From assembly GCA_963921935.1 (NCBI GenBank), contig OY998182.1:36238028-36302027 (forward strand): a DNA stretch of 64,000 nucleotides, in the 5' to 3' direction. The notes beneath the pieces are model-generated. The model had not been told where the DNA came from. It saw nothing but the letters and a program-made list of their open reading frames with translations, and did not search any database. Shown one piece after another: positions 1 through 11,738 of this stretch. Source of the DNA: Galeruca laticollis (Eukaryota > Arthropoda > Insecta > Coleoptera > Chrysomelidae). The translations under genes were made by a program, and so were the position numbers. The number at the start of each line of letters is the position of its first letter. The first letter of the stretch is position 1.

Positions 1-522
1 GTCTTCAAACGATAAACCCGTTGCTTTAGATACGATTTTTGGTTGAATTATCATGGGAAAAGTCAATCATACCTCAAATCAGAGAGCTCATTCGTTCTTT
101 ACTTCCGCTGAATTATCTCTAAAAAGTGAAGTTAAAAGATTTTGCGAAATTGATTCCATACCTTCTCGCTCTCATTCATCGTCTGATCATCTCTTAGCCG
201 AAAGATTGTTTTTAGACTCCATACGTCAGGACTCTACTGGACGTTTCGTAGTACCCTCCCCTTTCTATTTTTCTCTATAGAACGTCGTTTGGTAAAAAAT
301 CCTCAATTATATACTCAATATAAAGATTTTATGGAATATTATTTAATTTCCGATCATTTGGAACCCGTTCACGGTAGTGAACTTATCTCTTCTAGCTATT
401 ATATCCCTCATCATTGTATTGCTAAGTCAGATATGTCTAAATTTTGGGTCGTATTTGATGCTTCCGCGAAAGGCTACAATGGTCTTTCTTTGAACGATAT
501 CCTGCTTTCAGGAGATTTGTAG
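1..522 (+). pseudogene. BEL/Pao retrotransposon pol fragment (RT N-terminal region)
   Basis: Two overlapping reading pieces (53-280 and 289-522) together resemble the start of BEL/Pao reverse transcriptase. The first shows KRFCEIDSIPSR (the WEIEEIP-type motif) and GRFVVPSPF. The second shows a YYIPHHCIAKS stretch, then WVVFDASAKGYNGLSLNDIL, the classic BEL RVVFDASAKT-NGxSLND motif. A stop and a frame change separate them near 278-289. The similarity ends at about 515-525, where Crypton-like sequence begins without a gap. The element probably extends left of the window. Family assignment is firm; the element is clearly dead. Confidence 0.8.
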
Positions 523-954
523 TCACTGAAGAATATATTAAATATTACCGAATGTACATAGCCCTTCGTCCAGCAGCAGCAAAGGATCGCCGCCTGTTTT
601 ATGCATATCGCAATGGAAAATGTATCAATCAGGTTGTGGGTAAAGAACAGTTTTATAAGGTACCTGAAACAGTAGCTAATTTTCTTCAACTTGAAAATGC
701 TAACTCATATACAGATCATTCATTTCGAAGATCGTCTGCTACACTTTTAATTGAATCTGGGGGAGACTTGATGACACTAAAGAAACATGGCGGTAGGAAG
801 TCAACGGTCGCTGAAGGGTATGTTGATGAATCGGTGGCAGACAGAACAGAAATTGCTAATAAAGTGTTCAGAACGTGTGGCAGTTCTGAAATAACACCTG
901 ATTTGCGACCAGGTAAATCAACAGCAGTTGTGTCCATGTCAGAGAAAAATATGA

Positions 955-1114
955 GGTTTGTTCCAACCAACACGAAAACCGTACAATGTACGATACAAAT
1001 TCAGTTGACCTGCTGATTAGTGAATACAAAAGTCTGACATCAAATTCACTAATCAGCAGGTCAACTGAATTTGCATCGTACATTGTACGGTTTTCGTGTC
1101 GGTTGGAACAAACC
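955..1114. mobile_element. Hairpin MITE, copy 1 (inside Crypton tail)
   Basis: Near-perfect palindrome with arms of about 65-70 bp around a ~25-bp centre. The ends are GGTTTGTTCCAACC and its complement. A second copy at 29411-29579 has ends GGTCTGTTCCAAC flanked by TA on both sides, so this is a TA-targeting (Tc1/mariner-type) non-autonomous element. Here the left flank is GA and the right TA. It encodes nothing and splits the Crypton reading frame. Confidence 0.85.
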
Positions 1115-1261
1115 TATTATTTCATCACAAGAAAATTCGTCTGTTGTACCGAATAGTTCAAGGAACATGTCATTCATGCAATGCACATTTAATAATTGTA
1201 CTTTTGATATAAAGGAAATGTAGCTTATGTTCAATAAAATATTCTAAAATCAAATATCTTC

Positions 1262-1291
1262 CTTTATCTATATGTATATATATATATATAT
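1262..1291. repeat. AT microsatellite
   Basis: A short run of alternating TA between the Crypton coding end and the terminal hairpin. Simple repeat, no other content seen. Confidence 0.8.
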
Positions 1292-1321
1292 CCGGGAAAA
1301 AAGTACTCACTTTTTTCCCGG
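1292..1321. other. Hairpin at the Crypton copy 1 3' end (candidate recombination site)
   Basis: Perfect 13-bp inverted arms CCGGGAAAAAAGT / ACTTTTTTCCCGG around the 4-bp spacer ACTC. Similar arms with CACTTTCCTCCC cores occur at both ends of Crypton copy 2. Paired inverted arms around a short spacer are the usual layout of tyrosine-recombinase sites. That role is an inference. Confidence 0.45.
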
Positions 1322-2953
1322 GGAATAAAGTAATTTCGTGAAAAGTTGTATTTTGTTACCTGTCAACAGAGATAAAATGTCAATTTTTTTTCCTGTTACA
1401 GAAAAAATTCATTTTTGCTATCTTTAGATTGTACAGGTTGTCCCTGTAAAAGTTACGGATTGTTAACCATTGGGCATGAGAAGCCCCTGCTCTTCAGATA
1501 GTAGTGTAGAATTATTTATTCCGTCAAACACACTACATAGACATACGTAATGATCCATTACAAATCCATAATGTTCCAATGTATAATTTAGAAAATATAC
1601 AATATAAGTTCTTATTTCGCAACTTTAAAGGCCTATAACTCAGAAACGAAGGGTCGTTTGAGAAATTTTCTTTATGTCACAGCATTATTTTCACGTCATC
1701 TACACAATAAATGTTTATAATTCTTTTATGGGCGAAGTTTACCGCAGTAACCAGAATATTAGTCTCTATCGTGTATCAATTAGATGGAAAAAATGGTACT
1801 TCCCATTACTGGCATTGACATGTCTGTTCAAAATGCGTGGCAATTGAACCGATAAGCCTCGAATTTTTATAGCTTGTGATATTCTGGAAACGTACAAGTC
1901 ACAAAACGAGGCCCAGTAAGGCAAAATCTAAACACAGCATTGCATTCAAGATAAGACGGCACAAACTATTTAATGTTTATCAAGAAAGGCAATCTTGTGG
2001 ATATTGCAAGAAAAAAATGTTATGGGGAAAATACGATAGACCGTTGCATCCAAAAGAATGCTTCAAAAATTTCCATATACTGTAAATTTACATATTAAAC
2101 GATAGGTACCTTACTATATACTCATGTGAATGTGTTTCTATTTTAAAAGAACATGACATACTTTGACATCTAATGCTGACAAGAGCTGTGAATGATATGT
2201 GATAATATTTTGATTTTCTTCATATTTTCTTGTCTTTTTGTGTAAATCTCAAATCGCGATTGGTATATTTGAGGCTCTAGAATATTGTAAGCTTAATAAA
2301 TAAGGTTTGAATCACCTTTTTGGGAAAATCGGGACAAGGACGAAGGTACGCTATTTCACTTAAAAGCCAGGTTTAATGTAAATCAAAATATATTTCTACC
2401 TAACGCTCAGGTTCATTAAGAAAAGTGAACAATGACAGCACTTGGCCTGATTTAGATCGGCATCCACGAAAAGCACAAACATATCCTTTTCTCATATTTC
2501 TAATACTTTTATCACTTTAAGTTAAAAAAAATTGTTCTATGTTTCTTTTAATTTAATATTTCCTTACGCATTTTATTGCAGTGTACGTATAGAAAACTTT
2601 TCTCATTCTCACCTAAAAAGTTACTCTGGTAATTTCAACCCGGTCTTCAATATGTCTTTGATTCTATAATGAAATTTATAAAAAAAAACAACCAATGTAA
2701 TCAACTAAGTGTTGTCCATTGTTTATATGTCCTTCAAATTAAAATTAGTATGCGACAAATAGCGAAAGCCGATTCCATCCTAATACACACCACACAACAT
2801 ATTTATTCTACTTAAGAATTTTACAACGTAAATTTAGTCGTCATACAATTTGATACTAGAAATAGAATTACAGCTAAACGGAAATCTTTATTCATAAACA
2901 GATAATTTAAATGACCATTCTAAGAAGTGACATACTATTCAGATTTTATACAG
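1322..2953. other. Low-information AT-rich spacer
   Basis: No host gene recognised. At 1876-2085 (+) there is a 69-codon frame with a Cys/His-rich end (QSCGYCKKKML, then LHPKECFKNFH). It loosely resembles the C-terminal cysteine-rich domain of piggyBac transposases, where a CxxC pair is followed by a Cys-Phe-Lys-x-x-His ending. No upstream catalytic domain is visible, so this is at most a fragment. The rest shows no coding or repeat signal to me. Confidence 0.3.
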
Positions 2954-3700
2954 GATGTCCCGTAATTTAGTGGCGGAAATATTTGGAATATCTAAGTAGA
3001 ATTTTTCTCTAACCTTGATAGGTTGTGAGATACGAGTTTATAAAGGGTGCATAAGAAATACACAATTAATTTTTTATTTATATCTTCTCGAGGGATAGAA
3101 ATACAAATATAAAATTCTTTATAGGACATAATATCATCAAAATATGTCGACAGAAGGTTAAGCGATAGCGAATTAACAATGTAAATTATACTGTTTTGTT
3201 TCCGGACGTCATAACGGTTCGTTTCGTATGTCATTCTTCAACTCTTCCATTTTTCTTTGTTGTTTGCTCAAATATGTTTTCCAAGTTCACTTATCGTTTG
3301 GTAATTTCTATAAGGACAATAGTTATTCATAAATACACAGAAGTGCTTATGTATAACAATTTTATAAAGAAAATTAGGATGAATATATTCATTAATGCTG
3401 AATCAAACCAAAATTATTTTCTTATAATATCACAAATAACTTTGGCTTCATATGCTTCCTTACAAAAGCTATGGATTTGGTTACGAGTTATTCACTATAA
3501 ATTCCTCACCCCTTATCATCGTTATTACTGCCCATAGAAAGTTTTAAATTAAAGTTGTGGAACTGAATTTTGTTAATATACTATTAAAAGCTCAGAACCG
3601 TGTAAATTTTAGGGGATACAAGAAAATAATAGTTTTTTTTAAATGTGCTGTATTTTAAATATTTTAAATAGTCTTATACTGATTTAAAAAATATATTCAG
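2954..3700 (-). repeat. Dispersed repeat, inverted partner of 7363-7560
   Basis: The segment 3483-3647, read on the minus strand, matches 7381-7550 read on the plus strand. Shared landmarks are TTTTCTTGTATCC, a TAATAACGATAAGG block and TTTATAxTGAATAA. The outer edge carries ACAGGATGTCCCG at 2954, a form common at insect DNA-transposon ends. No protein is encoded. The two copies flank the gypsy remnant in opposite orientation, so they are not its LTRs. Confidence 0.55.
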
Positions 3701-3715
3701 GTTCACCCATTCCTC

Positions 3716-4720
3716 TTAGTCATGGTCTCCTTCGAATGGCGCTAGTCGGTTTTGGTGGACTACTCTCGGTTTTCCATTAGGGTTCTTGCTTATACGGTAG
3801 ATGATGTCGTTGATCCTCTTCTTGATTAAGTATGGACCTTCCCATGATTTCAGTAATTTTGTAAAAAAATCCTTTTCTCCTTGTCGGGTTATGTAACCAT
3901 CCTTTGTTCCCTTCGTCACTTGAAGATTCGTTCGAACCTATTCGTGCACATCGCCCATCCTTTTTCTCAATTGGATCACGTAATATTCCCCTGCTAGATC
4001 TTCGCCAGACCGACAGAAAAACTCCAGATCACAAGGAAGCCTCATTTCATGTCCATGGTGTTTCACCTGTGGAATCATAATGACAGATCGATAAGCCAAC
4101 GAAAATAGGGAAATATACTGGTCTCAATCTCTCTGGTGGCTGAAAAATACTTTGGGCATGTATTTTCCAATGGTTCTGCTCATTCTTTCGACCATTCCAT
4201 CTGATAGTAGATGCAACGTTGTTGTCCTGGTCTTCTTAATTCCCAGCTTGTCACAAATTTCCTGGAATACCTGTCTCTCGAAATTTCTTTTTTGATCGCT
4301 GTGGACTTCCAATGGCACACCATATCGGCGGATAAATTCTTTCACCAGTACATCCGTGACAGTTGTGGACTCTTGATTCGGGATCGCATAAATTTCCATC
4401 CACTTTGTGAAATAATCCATTACTACCAGGATGTATTTACCACCATTTTCTATCGTCGGAAATGGTCCAGCGATGTCTAAAGCAATCCTTTCGAAAGGAC
4501 TTCTAACATTATAATGTTTCATAGGCGCCTTTCACTTGCGATGTGGTTCACTACTTGTAGCACAAGTCGTACATTTCTTACACCAATCCTTCATATCGTC
4601 GGAGCTGTTCATCTAATAAAACTTCTCACGGACTCGCTGAAGGGTTTTCTTCACTCCCAGATGATCTCCCGATGGACTGTCGTGTAACTTCTTCAGTACC
4701 TCAGCTACTCTCGTTCTCGG
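3716..4720 (-). pseudogene. Gypsy integrase, broken
   Basis: 4122-4522 gives the integrase core: RIALDIAGPFPTIE (first Asp), the VHSDQKRNFE block (second Asp) and GMVERMSRTI (Glu). Upstream, 4560-4720 contains degraded HHCC zinc-binding sequence. 3716-3919 gives the C-terminal GPYLIKKRINDIIYRI and RVVHQNRLAPFEGD. Stops separate the parts (around 3920-4120). The element ends at about 3712. Confidence 0.8.
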
Positions 4721-5049
4721 GATAACTAGCTCATCTCCTCATCTCGGAACCATAATTGCTTTCAACGACTCATTTTAACAGCCCTTCTTCCAGGACATGG
4801 GAGTCCCACTGAGCCCAATATGCCTTGAGTGTCGGTGAAAATCTTGACACTTCTTGCCATGTAGGTCGCCGATTTCCTTCCTTCCATTGCCGAATCTTCT
4901 TTAGGTGAGAATCATTCTCCTGATCTTCTCTGATCCTGGTGGTTGACCATTCTTCGTTGGCTACATAGTTGTTGAAACTGCAGCTTCCCTAGATTCCGTC
5001 TTGTAGCAGTGGAAGCATGGATATCCTAATATCGGCGCTGTGGTTAAAT

Positions 5050-5986
5050 GCCTCTTCAAGATTTCAAAAGCCGTTTGACAATATTCGTCTCATTGGAAAG
5101 CTCTTGTTTCTTCAGTGAGTCGAATAAGGGGCTTGGCAATATCTCCAAACTTCCGGATAAATCTTCTATAGTATGTGCAAAGTCCAAGGAAGTTTCTAAT
5201 TTGATGTTTGTCGGTTGGTTGCAGCCATTGCTGAATGGAAGCAATTTTCTCTGGATCCACCGCCACTCCTTCATTGCTCACTACATGACCTAGATAGTTG
5301 ACTCGGTTTTGAAATAGCTGACATTTCTTCGGGTTTAACATGAGCTGGGCAGCTTGGAGTCGTTTGAATACATCTTCCAAATTCTTGAGATGTGTCAAAT
5401 ATCTTCCCCAGTTCTACGATGTCGTCCAAATACACTTGGCATATCTTCGAAGACAACCCTCTCAAGACATTTTCCATGAGTCCTTCAAATGTCGCGGGCG
5501 CATTACAGAGCCCGAATGGCATGACGTTGAATTGCCATAATCCTGATCCGGTAGTAAAAGCAGTTTTCTCTTTGTCTTCTGGGTCCATTTATACTTGCCA
5601 ATAACCAGACTTCTTGTCCAAGGTGGAAAACAGTTTTCTGCAGGCCAAAGTATCTAGCGTATCGTCGATTCAAAGCAGAGGATAGCTGTCTTTCTTCGTC
5701 ACGTTGTTTAGCTGGCGATCGTTCCTAGTTCCATCCCCTTTCTTGACGAGCACTACTGGAGACACCCATTGACTGGTAGATGGTTCTATTACTTCTGCCA
5801 TCTCTCGAATTATTCTTTAAGCTTCCTCTCTCTTCGCGCTGATTGCCTAATTGGCTTGGCATTACCAGTATCGATTTTGTGTTTGACGGCCGATGTTCTA
5901 CCAGTCTTCGCATCTTTTGGTACAAATAGGTCTCGATACTGCAAAAGAAATCCTCTCATTTTCCTTTTCTCAGCTTGATTTAAGGA
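5050..5986 (-). pseudogene. Gypsy reverse transcriptase, frameshifted
   Basis: RT pieces in several frames. WQFNVMPFGLCNAPATFEGLM and CQVYLDDI (intact YxDD catalytic box) lie at 5430-5560. After a frameshift near 5400 come LNPKKCQLFQNRVNYLGHVV, NFLGLCTYYRRFI and AKPLIRLTEE, which are standard gypsy thumb motifs. The stretch 5588-5980 carries degraded fingers sequence. An RNase H following this is not found. Confidence 0.85.
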
Positions 5987-6655
5987 TTAACCAGCTACTG
6001 ATAACATCTGTTCGAATCTGGCACTGGAATTGTCAGTTACCGTTGTTTGGCAAACTGTAGACGTCACTGGTACGCAGGATCCAATCTTGGTTTCCTTCTT
6101 GATGGTAATTGGGTAATCGTTCACGTATATCACTCTTACTGGGATCTCCTTCGCCGACATAACCAATCCGTTTCCAATTAGTACTCCTTTGCCAACCTCT
6201 TCGTCGTGGTTCCTTGGCTTCATCATAACTGGTGTACCTTCCCCCATGATTCCCTGTAGCCTCGATACTACCATGGTTTCGCTTCGTGCGCGTAGAACGG
6301 TATCTTCCTGTACAGTTGCCAACACCGTGCTGTCTTCATATGGATGAAGGAATACCGCCCCGGAACCCACTTTAATGGTTCTGTTCCTAAAGTCCAACTG
6401 GAAACCATGTAGATTCATTATGTCCATTCCCAGAATCACGTCTTCTTCAATGTCAGCTACGATTGCCGTATGCGTGAATTTTTCTGCGCCAATTCCCAAT
6501 TGGATTTGTGTCTCTCCGTGAACGTTGGCACTCTCACCTGTGGCGGTCCGTAGTCTCGTTGGTAGAAGCTTCTTCTTGGGGTTTATTCTCTCTGGTCGTA
6601 TAATGGTTCTGGTTGCTCCAGTGTCTACCAGCAGAGTATATTTCTTGCCATTCAA
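5987..6655 (-). pseudogene. Gypsy aspartic protease region
   Basis: An open 222-codon frame. Near its start it has LLVDTGATRTII, the D-T-G-A active-site motif of retroviral-type aspartic proteases. It continues with VILGMDIMNLHGFQLDF, the conserved I-L-G-x-D flap region. The remainder is the linker toward reverse transcriptase. The frame ends at a TAA inside the linker, and the RT core is in another frame. This is the best-preserved domain of the element. Confidence 0.85.
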
Positions 6656-6726
6656 TTCGCCATCTTCATATACACTGTCGTGGGGACATCTGAGAGAAGC
6701 TATAAGTATAAGAGGAACTTTGGGGG

Positions 6727-6877
6727 CATCGGATGGTCCTCACTTTGTTATAACCCGAAGCCTTCGTTACTGCTTCATTTTCAAGAGCAGCTGAGAATGC
6801 GTCAACTAATGTCTTGGCGTGGGCTAAACGAAGCGTCCTCTGCATATAGGGGTCACGTAAGCCATAAATAAAGGCCC
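6727..6877 (-). pseudogene. Gypsy gag C-terminal fragment
   Basis: The minus strand reads AFIYGLRDPYMQRTLRLA followed by KTLVDAFSAALENEA, a typical retrotransposon gag stretch (FxxGLR...A.T...A...A). It lies immediately upstream, in sense, of the protease frame, as expected. No zinc knuckle is seen. The piece ends abruptly near 6895. Confidence 0.6.
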
Positions 6878-7362
6878 TTATATATTAAGTGCCCTTTTTT
6901 CTGGATAATTGTAGATTGCGGCTCACACAAAAACAATCGCCTCCCTGGAATTGTCTAGATAAAACTGAAAATGTCTAGATAAGAATAGTCACAAAAAATT
7001 ATGGTAAGAAAGAAATTTAGAGTGAAGATTAGTTAGGAGTGAATAGAAATGTATCAAATAAAAGGTACCGTTTAAAATATTTTATTAGATATCTCTAAAT
7101 TCTATTTGGCATATCACATAAAAAACTGTTAAGCTTATTTAAAAGGTATTTATTTTATTAAAAGATTTTTGTAAAAGTTTTTATTATAATAATTAGTTAG
7201 GAATAATTAATTATATAAAATAGTGTTTGGAACAGTACCCTGATAGATATAAATTAATAAAATTTTGTATTTTACTAAAATTGTAATATTTTACTAAGAT
7301 TTTCAACATTTTATAACTCAAAACCGATATAATGAAAAAGACATTTAAAAAATTTTAACATA

Positions 7363-7740
7363 TTCAGGGTATCCCATTAAAAAAAACTACTATTTTCTTG
7401 TATCCTCTAAAATTTGCATGCTACTGTACTTGTAGGACATTTTAAAAAAAAATCAGTCATAACCACACAACTTTTATTTAAAACTTTTTTTGCTATAGGA
7501 AGTAATAACGATAAGGGATGTGTCATTTATAATGAATAAACCTATACATCATTTTGTTTATTTTATATTAATATCATATGTAATCTCAACCAAAGCAAAT
7601 CCAGAAATTTTACTCGTGGCATTCATTGTGAGAGAAAATATTAGGTATTGTCCACTTCGCTTTATTTATACCTCCGTTACAAAGACTGATCCAATTCATT
7701 TTGATTTATCAATACTACACAGAATGTGCACTTGATAGCT
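7363..7740 (+). repeat. Dispersed repeat, inverted partner of 3483-3647
   Basis: Starts at CAGGGTATCCCATTA. 7381-7550 matches the minus strand of 3483-3647. No coding content. The region 6896-7362 before it is AT-rich with nothing recognised. Confidence 0.55.
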
Positions 7741-9944
7741 GTAGTATAGTAATAGAACTTTTTCTAAATTGAATAAAACTCCACCCTTGTCTTATAAACC
7801 GATTACCCATCAGTGATTGGATGCATGATTCTAATTTAAACACTTAATCTGCTGGAGTCCTTACAAATAAATATACTATTTAAACGCGTGTTGTTGAATG
7901 ATCAGGTAGAGTTGAATTGAATTTATTCTGTCTAATAGCTAATAATACATATCGAAGTTTTCGTTATTTTAATCTCCATAGAAATATTTACAATCCGGTT
8001 AAAATAGACATTTTAAATAACATTAATTTGGATAGAGAACAAAATAGTTATAGAACTTCCAAACTGAATTTAAAATGTATTGAAACAATGCAAATATAAT
8101 ATAGAACCTCGAAGAACATTATTAATAGACAAAAAATAAAAATAAACTCAAACTGAGTAGTTGCCATAACCAAATTGAGATGTAATCCAAGTGAGGTTAT
8201 ATTAACCACACAATACTAGGAGTAAATTAAGGAAAACCTAAGAAATATTAAAATATGATTTTTTTTAATGAAAGAACATGATATTTAAAACAATAAATAG
8301 TAAACAATGATATAGAATATTATATATAAGTAGATACAAGATATGACATTGTAAATAGATCGTAGCCATGTAATAGCACAAAACAAGTGTATTTAGATGA
8401 AAATAAATAATAAACAAAGTAGGTACTTGATTGAGATAGTTGAAATTATGCTTTTGTGGTAGCAAGAACTAAGATTAATAAGAAAAATAACGGGATATGA
8501 CAGGATATTGTCAGAACACACTAATGGGTTGAATTCACAAATAAATATAAGTCATGAAATGTTTCAAACGTTTAGAAACTTAATAACAAACACCAAACTT
8601 TAATTTGTCATTAGTTATAAGTAGTGAAATTGTTCAAAAGGCTAAGAGTTAATGAACAAACGGAAGACTTTCAAAAGAAATTTTAATATAGTTATAGTGT
8701 AATAGATTTGAAGAAATGAGTAGATATGTAATTCATGTTGGCGAATAACTCTACAGTCAATTTATTCATGATTGAGAAAGTTTTGTTAGATACAATAAGT
8801 TCATGTATAACTTTTAATCATCCTGGTATATGTCAATTGACAGAAAATTAAATTAATTTTATATGATCAAGTGAGCTGTTTTGCAAAGTCTATATAAGCC
8901 CGTGTAGAATTTGACAAGGGGATTGTTGTATTTGAATCGTCAAGGAGAGATGAACAAAATTTTATGTGATAATTATTTATGGAAAGAAGACTGTGAAATG
9001 TAACGAATCAAAGAGAGTTAAAAAAAGGTAGCCATATTGAAAATACTGGAAACAGGAGGAAGAAACTTTGAATTCGAGGAATAAAACATGCAATAATTAA
9101 GAAATAAAACCTAGAAAAGATATTAAACATACAGAACTTACCTCTAGAAACATGGGCTAAACTGTGAGTTAATTATTCTCCTATTAAAACATTATATTTT
9201 GAAAATGGAAATCCCTGGAACATTTCCCGTTCTTACAAACATTCATTTTGATCAAATATTAAAGGTACATTGTTATAAAGAAACGTCACGTTCTTCGAAG
9301 GGGATGTAATTCAATATTCTGCGTGGTATTAGCCGGAAAGTAGTTGTTTTTCTCTTCGAAGAACAGTCAGGCTAATATGTCAAAATTATTGAAATTTTGA
9401 CTGAAACGGAGGTGCAGTAGAAAACCGAAATTTATTTTTATACTTTTAAACATAATTGTTTTGACTTCATGCTACCTTCAAAACTGAAACTCCTTTTGGA
9501 CTACTCTTTAAAACTTTGTTATATCTTCTTTCTTGTTGTAGACAGCGTAAGGTCATCAATTACCGCTACTTCAATCTAACCGTTTAAATATTTTTTGAAC
9601 ACCTGATATTATGTCAACGAGGTATAACTCAATTAATTTGATATCGAAAAAATAATTTCTAATGAATATACTTGATTGCCCACGTGCAAACACCAAGTTT
9701 GACGCCCTCTTTCCAATACGGTATAATTCATCATTTTTTTTTACTTCGAATGTATATCAGGATGGATAACTGTGTCCACCAAAGCGACAATGTTACCGAA
9801 GGAATTATAATTGCAGCAAAATCTGTGTTGGAATTATAATTTGCAATTAAATTATTTAAATTCTCTAATTATAATTACTTTTTATAAGTACAATTTCTTT
9901 TTCAATTAGATTTCATTATACAATTACAATTACATTTATAAGTA
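7741..9944. other. AT-rich spacer with a degenerate 71-bp duplication
   Basis: No gene or transposon protein recognised. 8546-8602 and 8617-8673 are degenerate tandem copies with a 71-bp period (shared TGAAAT-GTTCAAA and TTAATxAACAAAC landmarks). A TATATAAG sequence at 8890 might be a promoter-like remnant but nothing supports it. Otherwise nothing seen. Confidence 0.4.
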
Positions 9945-10671
9945 TAGTTTATTTACGATAAAAAGACGATGACGTTGCAAAACAAAATATTGTGATGTTG
10001 CCAAGCTGTAGTTTTTTCCTGTACTTAACGAAAACTAGAAAAGTCAATCTGATATTAGATTGACAGTTCTTCTTTTTCATTGTTCCCTGCCTCGTAGGGC
10101 GTGAGTCAAAAATATTTATTTAAAAATAAAAGGCTTGTATGATAGGCTTGATTAATTTAATATAAATATTTATTCATGAACAACTATGGATAAGATACAA
10201 GAAACAGTAATCAATCATTCTATATTCGAATTAACATTTAATTATTTTACATAGAAGAGGGTTAAATGACGAACTGTAGGTCCTTATACCTTATTCTATG
10301 CTCTATAGAACCATCTTCAAGAGCACTGCAAGGGTTTACGCTAAAAGGAATCAATACAAGCTGTAATCATCTTCATGCAAATTTAAATATTGTTTCTTTA
10401 TACAATATCTATTATATTTATTATAATAAAAATAGAATGGAAAAGAAAAATATAGATACACAAAATAAAATTTTGTTACAAGATATAAAAATAAAAAATC
10501 TCCCATTTTATTAGTATTATTTATGTAGAGATACTGTGGTCGTTGTTTTAATTTGTGTATTATAAAATAACTGTACCTAATTAATTTAATAATAGTTATT
10601 AGTGATTTTGAAAAGGTGGAAATAAAGCAAATTGGGTAAAAATATACAAAAAATAAAACACAAGATTTCAA

Positions 10672-11306
10672 CTACTCCACGACAAAATCATCACTATCTT
10701 CATCGTCACTGTCAAAATTAATAATAAGTGGAGGCACATCCTGTCTATCAAATACTACTTCTCTATCCCACCCATCTTGTATAATTTTTTCAGTGTACTC
10801 TACTGTCTTTGACCAAATATCAGGAGTCACTTTTTCTAAAAACTTTTTCCATACACCTATTGCTTGTTCTGTTGAAGAACCATCAGTTCCCACATGATCT
10901 CTATAAAAAAATGTAACTAAGCCCCAAATATGTTCAATTCGGTTGAACATACAGTGGTAAGTGGGAAGTCGAAGCACTTTGTGATCATATTTTTCAGATA
11001 ATATGTCAGCTTCATATACTGTTGGTGGTTTATTCTTACAAAAATGCATATATTTAAACAAAATAAGTTATTAACATAATATATTGAAAAATGTTTATAT
11101 CAACTTACCGTTGTACTAAATTCAATAATTGGGTGGGTATTTTCAAAAGGAATATCATTTTGTATCAACCAGTTCTGTATATCAGCCTTTTTGGTAGCTA
11201 TTGTTGGTACTTTATTGATCACTGTACTGTGATAACTTGCATTATCCATTACAATTGTGGCAGGTTCTTCCAAGTTCACTAAAAGCTGGTAATCAAACCA
11301 ATGCAA
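10672..11306 (-). pseudogene. DDE domain of the spliced transposase
   Basis: 11306-11100 encodes WFDYQLLVNLEE and IVMDNASYHS, the second catalytic Asp motif of the DDE_3 superfamily. After a short intron-like gap, 11061-10672 encodes VLRLPTYHCMFNRIEHIWG, the third catalytic Glu motif, and a C-terminus rich in Asp/Glu. The first catalytic motif lies in the exon at 11644-11907 (FLNETWIF), with Asn where Asp is expected. The upstream part of the fold (around 11310-11640) is damaged. Confidence 0.75.
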
Positions 11307-11738
11307 AAAAATTTCTCAGCTCATTTCACAGTGGTAATCACCATCTTGTTTTTTGGAAGAAAAAACCAGCCCTGCTCCAGGAATAAATTCAGAAGAGGAA
11401 CCAGCATGCTATACTATATACCTACAATAAGGAAATGACAAATTACTACTAGGTTTCCTAGATAGACTGCATAGCTTAAAACAACTATTAATAATTATAT
11501 AGATTTAAATAAAATAGTGTGACTAGTAAATATTTGAAAAGGTCTTAAAATGGCAGTAATATTAGTACATCATAAATGAATTGCTAAATTTTATTATTCA
11601 ATTACCTTGGACCACCAATTTTGGTTTTTTCGCACTTCTATGATTAGAATCTACGTCCAACAGTACCGTCTTTAAATATCCAGGTCTCATTCAAAAACAC
11701 AAATTGATATAAACCTTCCCTTTTTATCTTTACATATT

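Larger units (their letters stand above)
523..1321 (+). mobile_element. 3' part of a Crypton (tyrosine recombinase DNA transposon), copy 1
   Basis: 5'-truncated Crypton. Coding sequence runs from about 523 to the TAG at 1221-1223. Its partner at 42.6-44.4 kb shows the same order of motifs: GKCINQVVGK, HSFRRSSATLL (the H-x-x-R of tyrosine recombinases), KHGG, AEGYV (candidate Tyr nucleophile), then a C-terminal tail ending near QCTFNNCTFDI. The conserved HGGW is HGGR here, a likely inactivating change. A 160-bp MITE (955-1114) interrupts the tail; the frame reads on beyond it. The 3' end is taken as the hairpin at 1292-1321, by analogy with copy 2. The 5' catalytic Arg domain is missing. Confidence 0.75.
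3712..6895 (-). mobile_element. Decayed Ty3/gypsy retrotransposon
   Basis: Reading leftwards, the gag C-terminus, protease, reverse transcriptase and integrase occur in the normal gypsy order. The gag is truncated at its 5' side. The RNase H appears deleted between about 4985 and 5060: RT-tail sequence passes directly into the pre-integrase region. No long direct repeats were recognised on either side, so LTRs are absent or unrecognisable. Multiple stops and frameshifts make it non-functional. Confidence 0.85.

Noticed and set aside
3196..3537. 113-codon plus-strand frame
   Set aside because: Lies in a dispersed non-coding repeat; composition is AT-driven and no family is recognised.
8880..8940. 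TATATAAG-containing region as an LTR promoter
   Set aside because: No flanking direct repeat or primer-binding site could be identified.
10351..10671. 106-codon frame on the minus strand
   Set aside because: Tyr/Phe-rich AT-driven frame downstream of the transposase stop; no motif.
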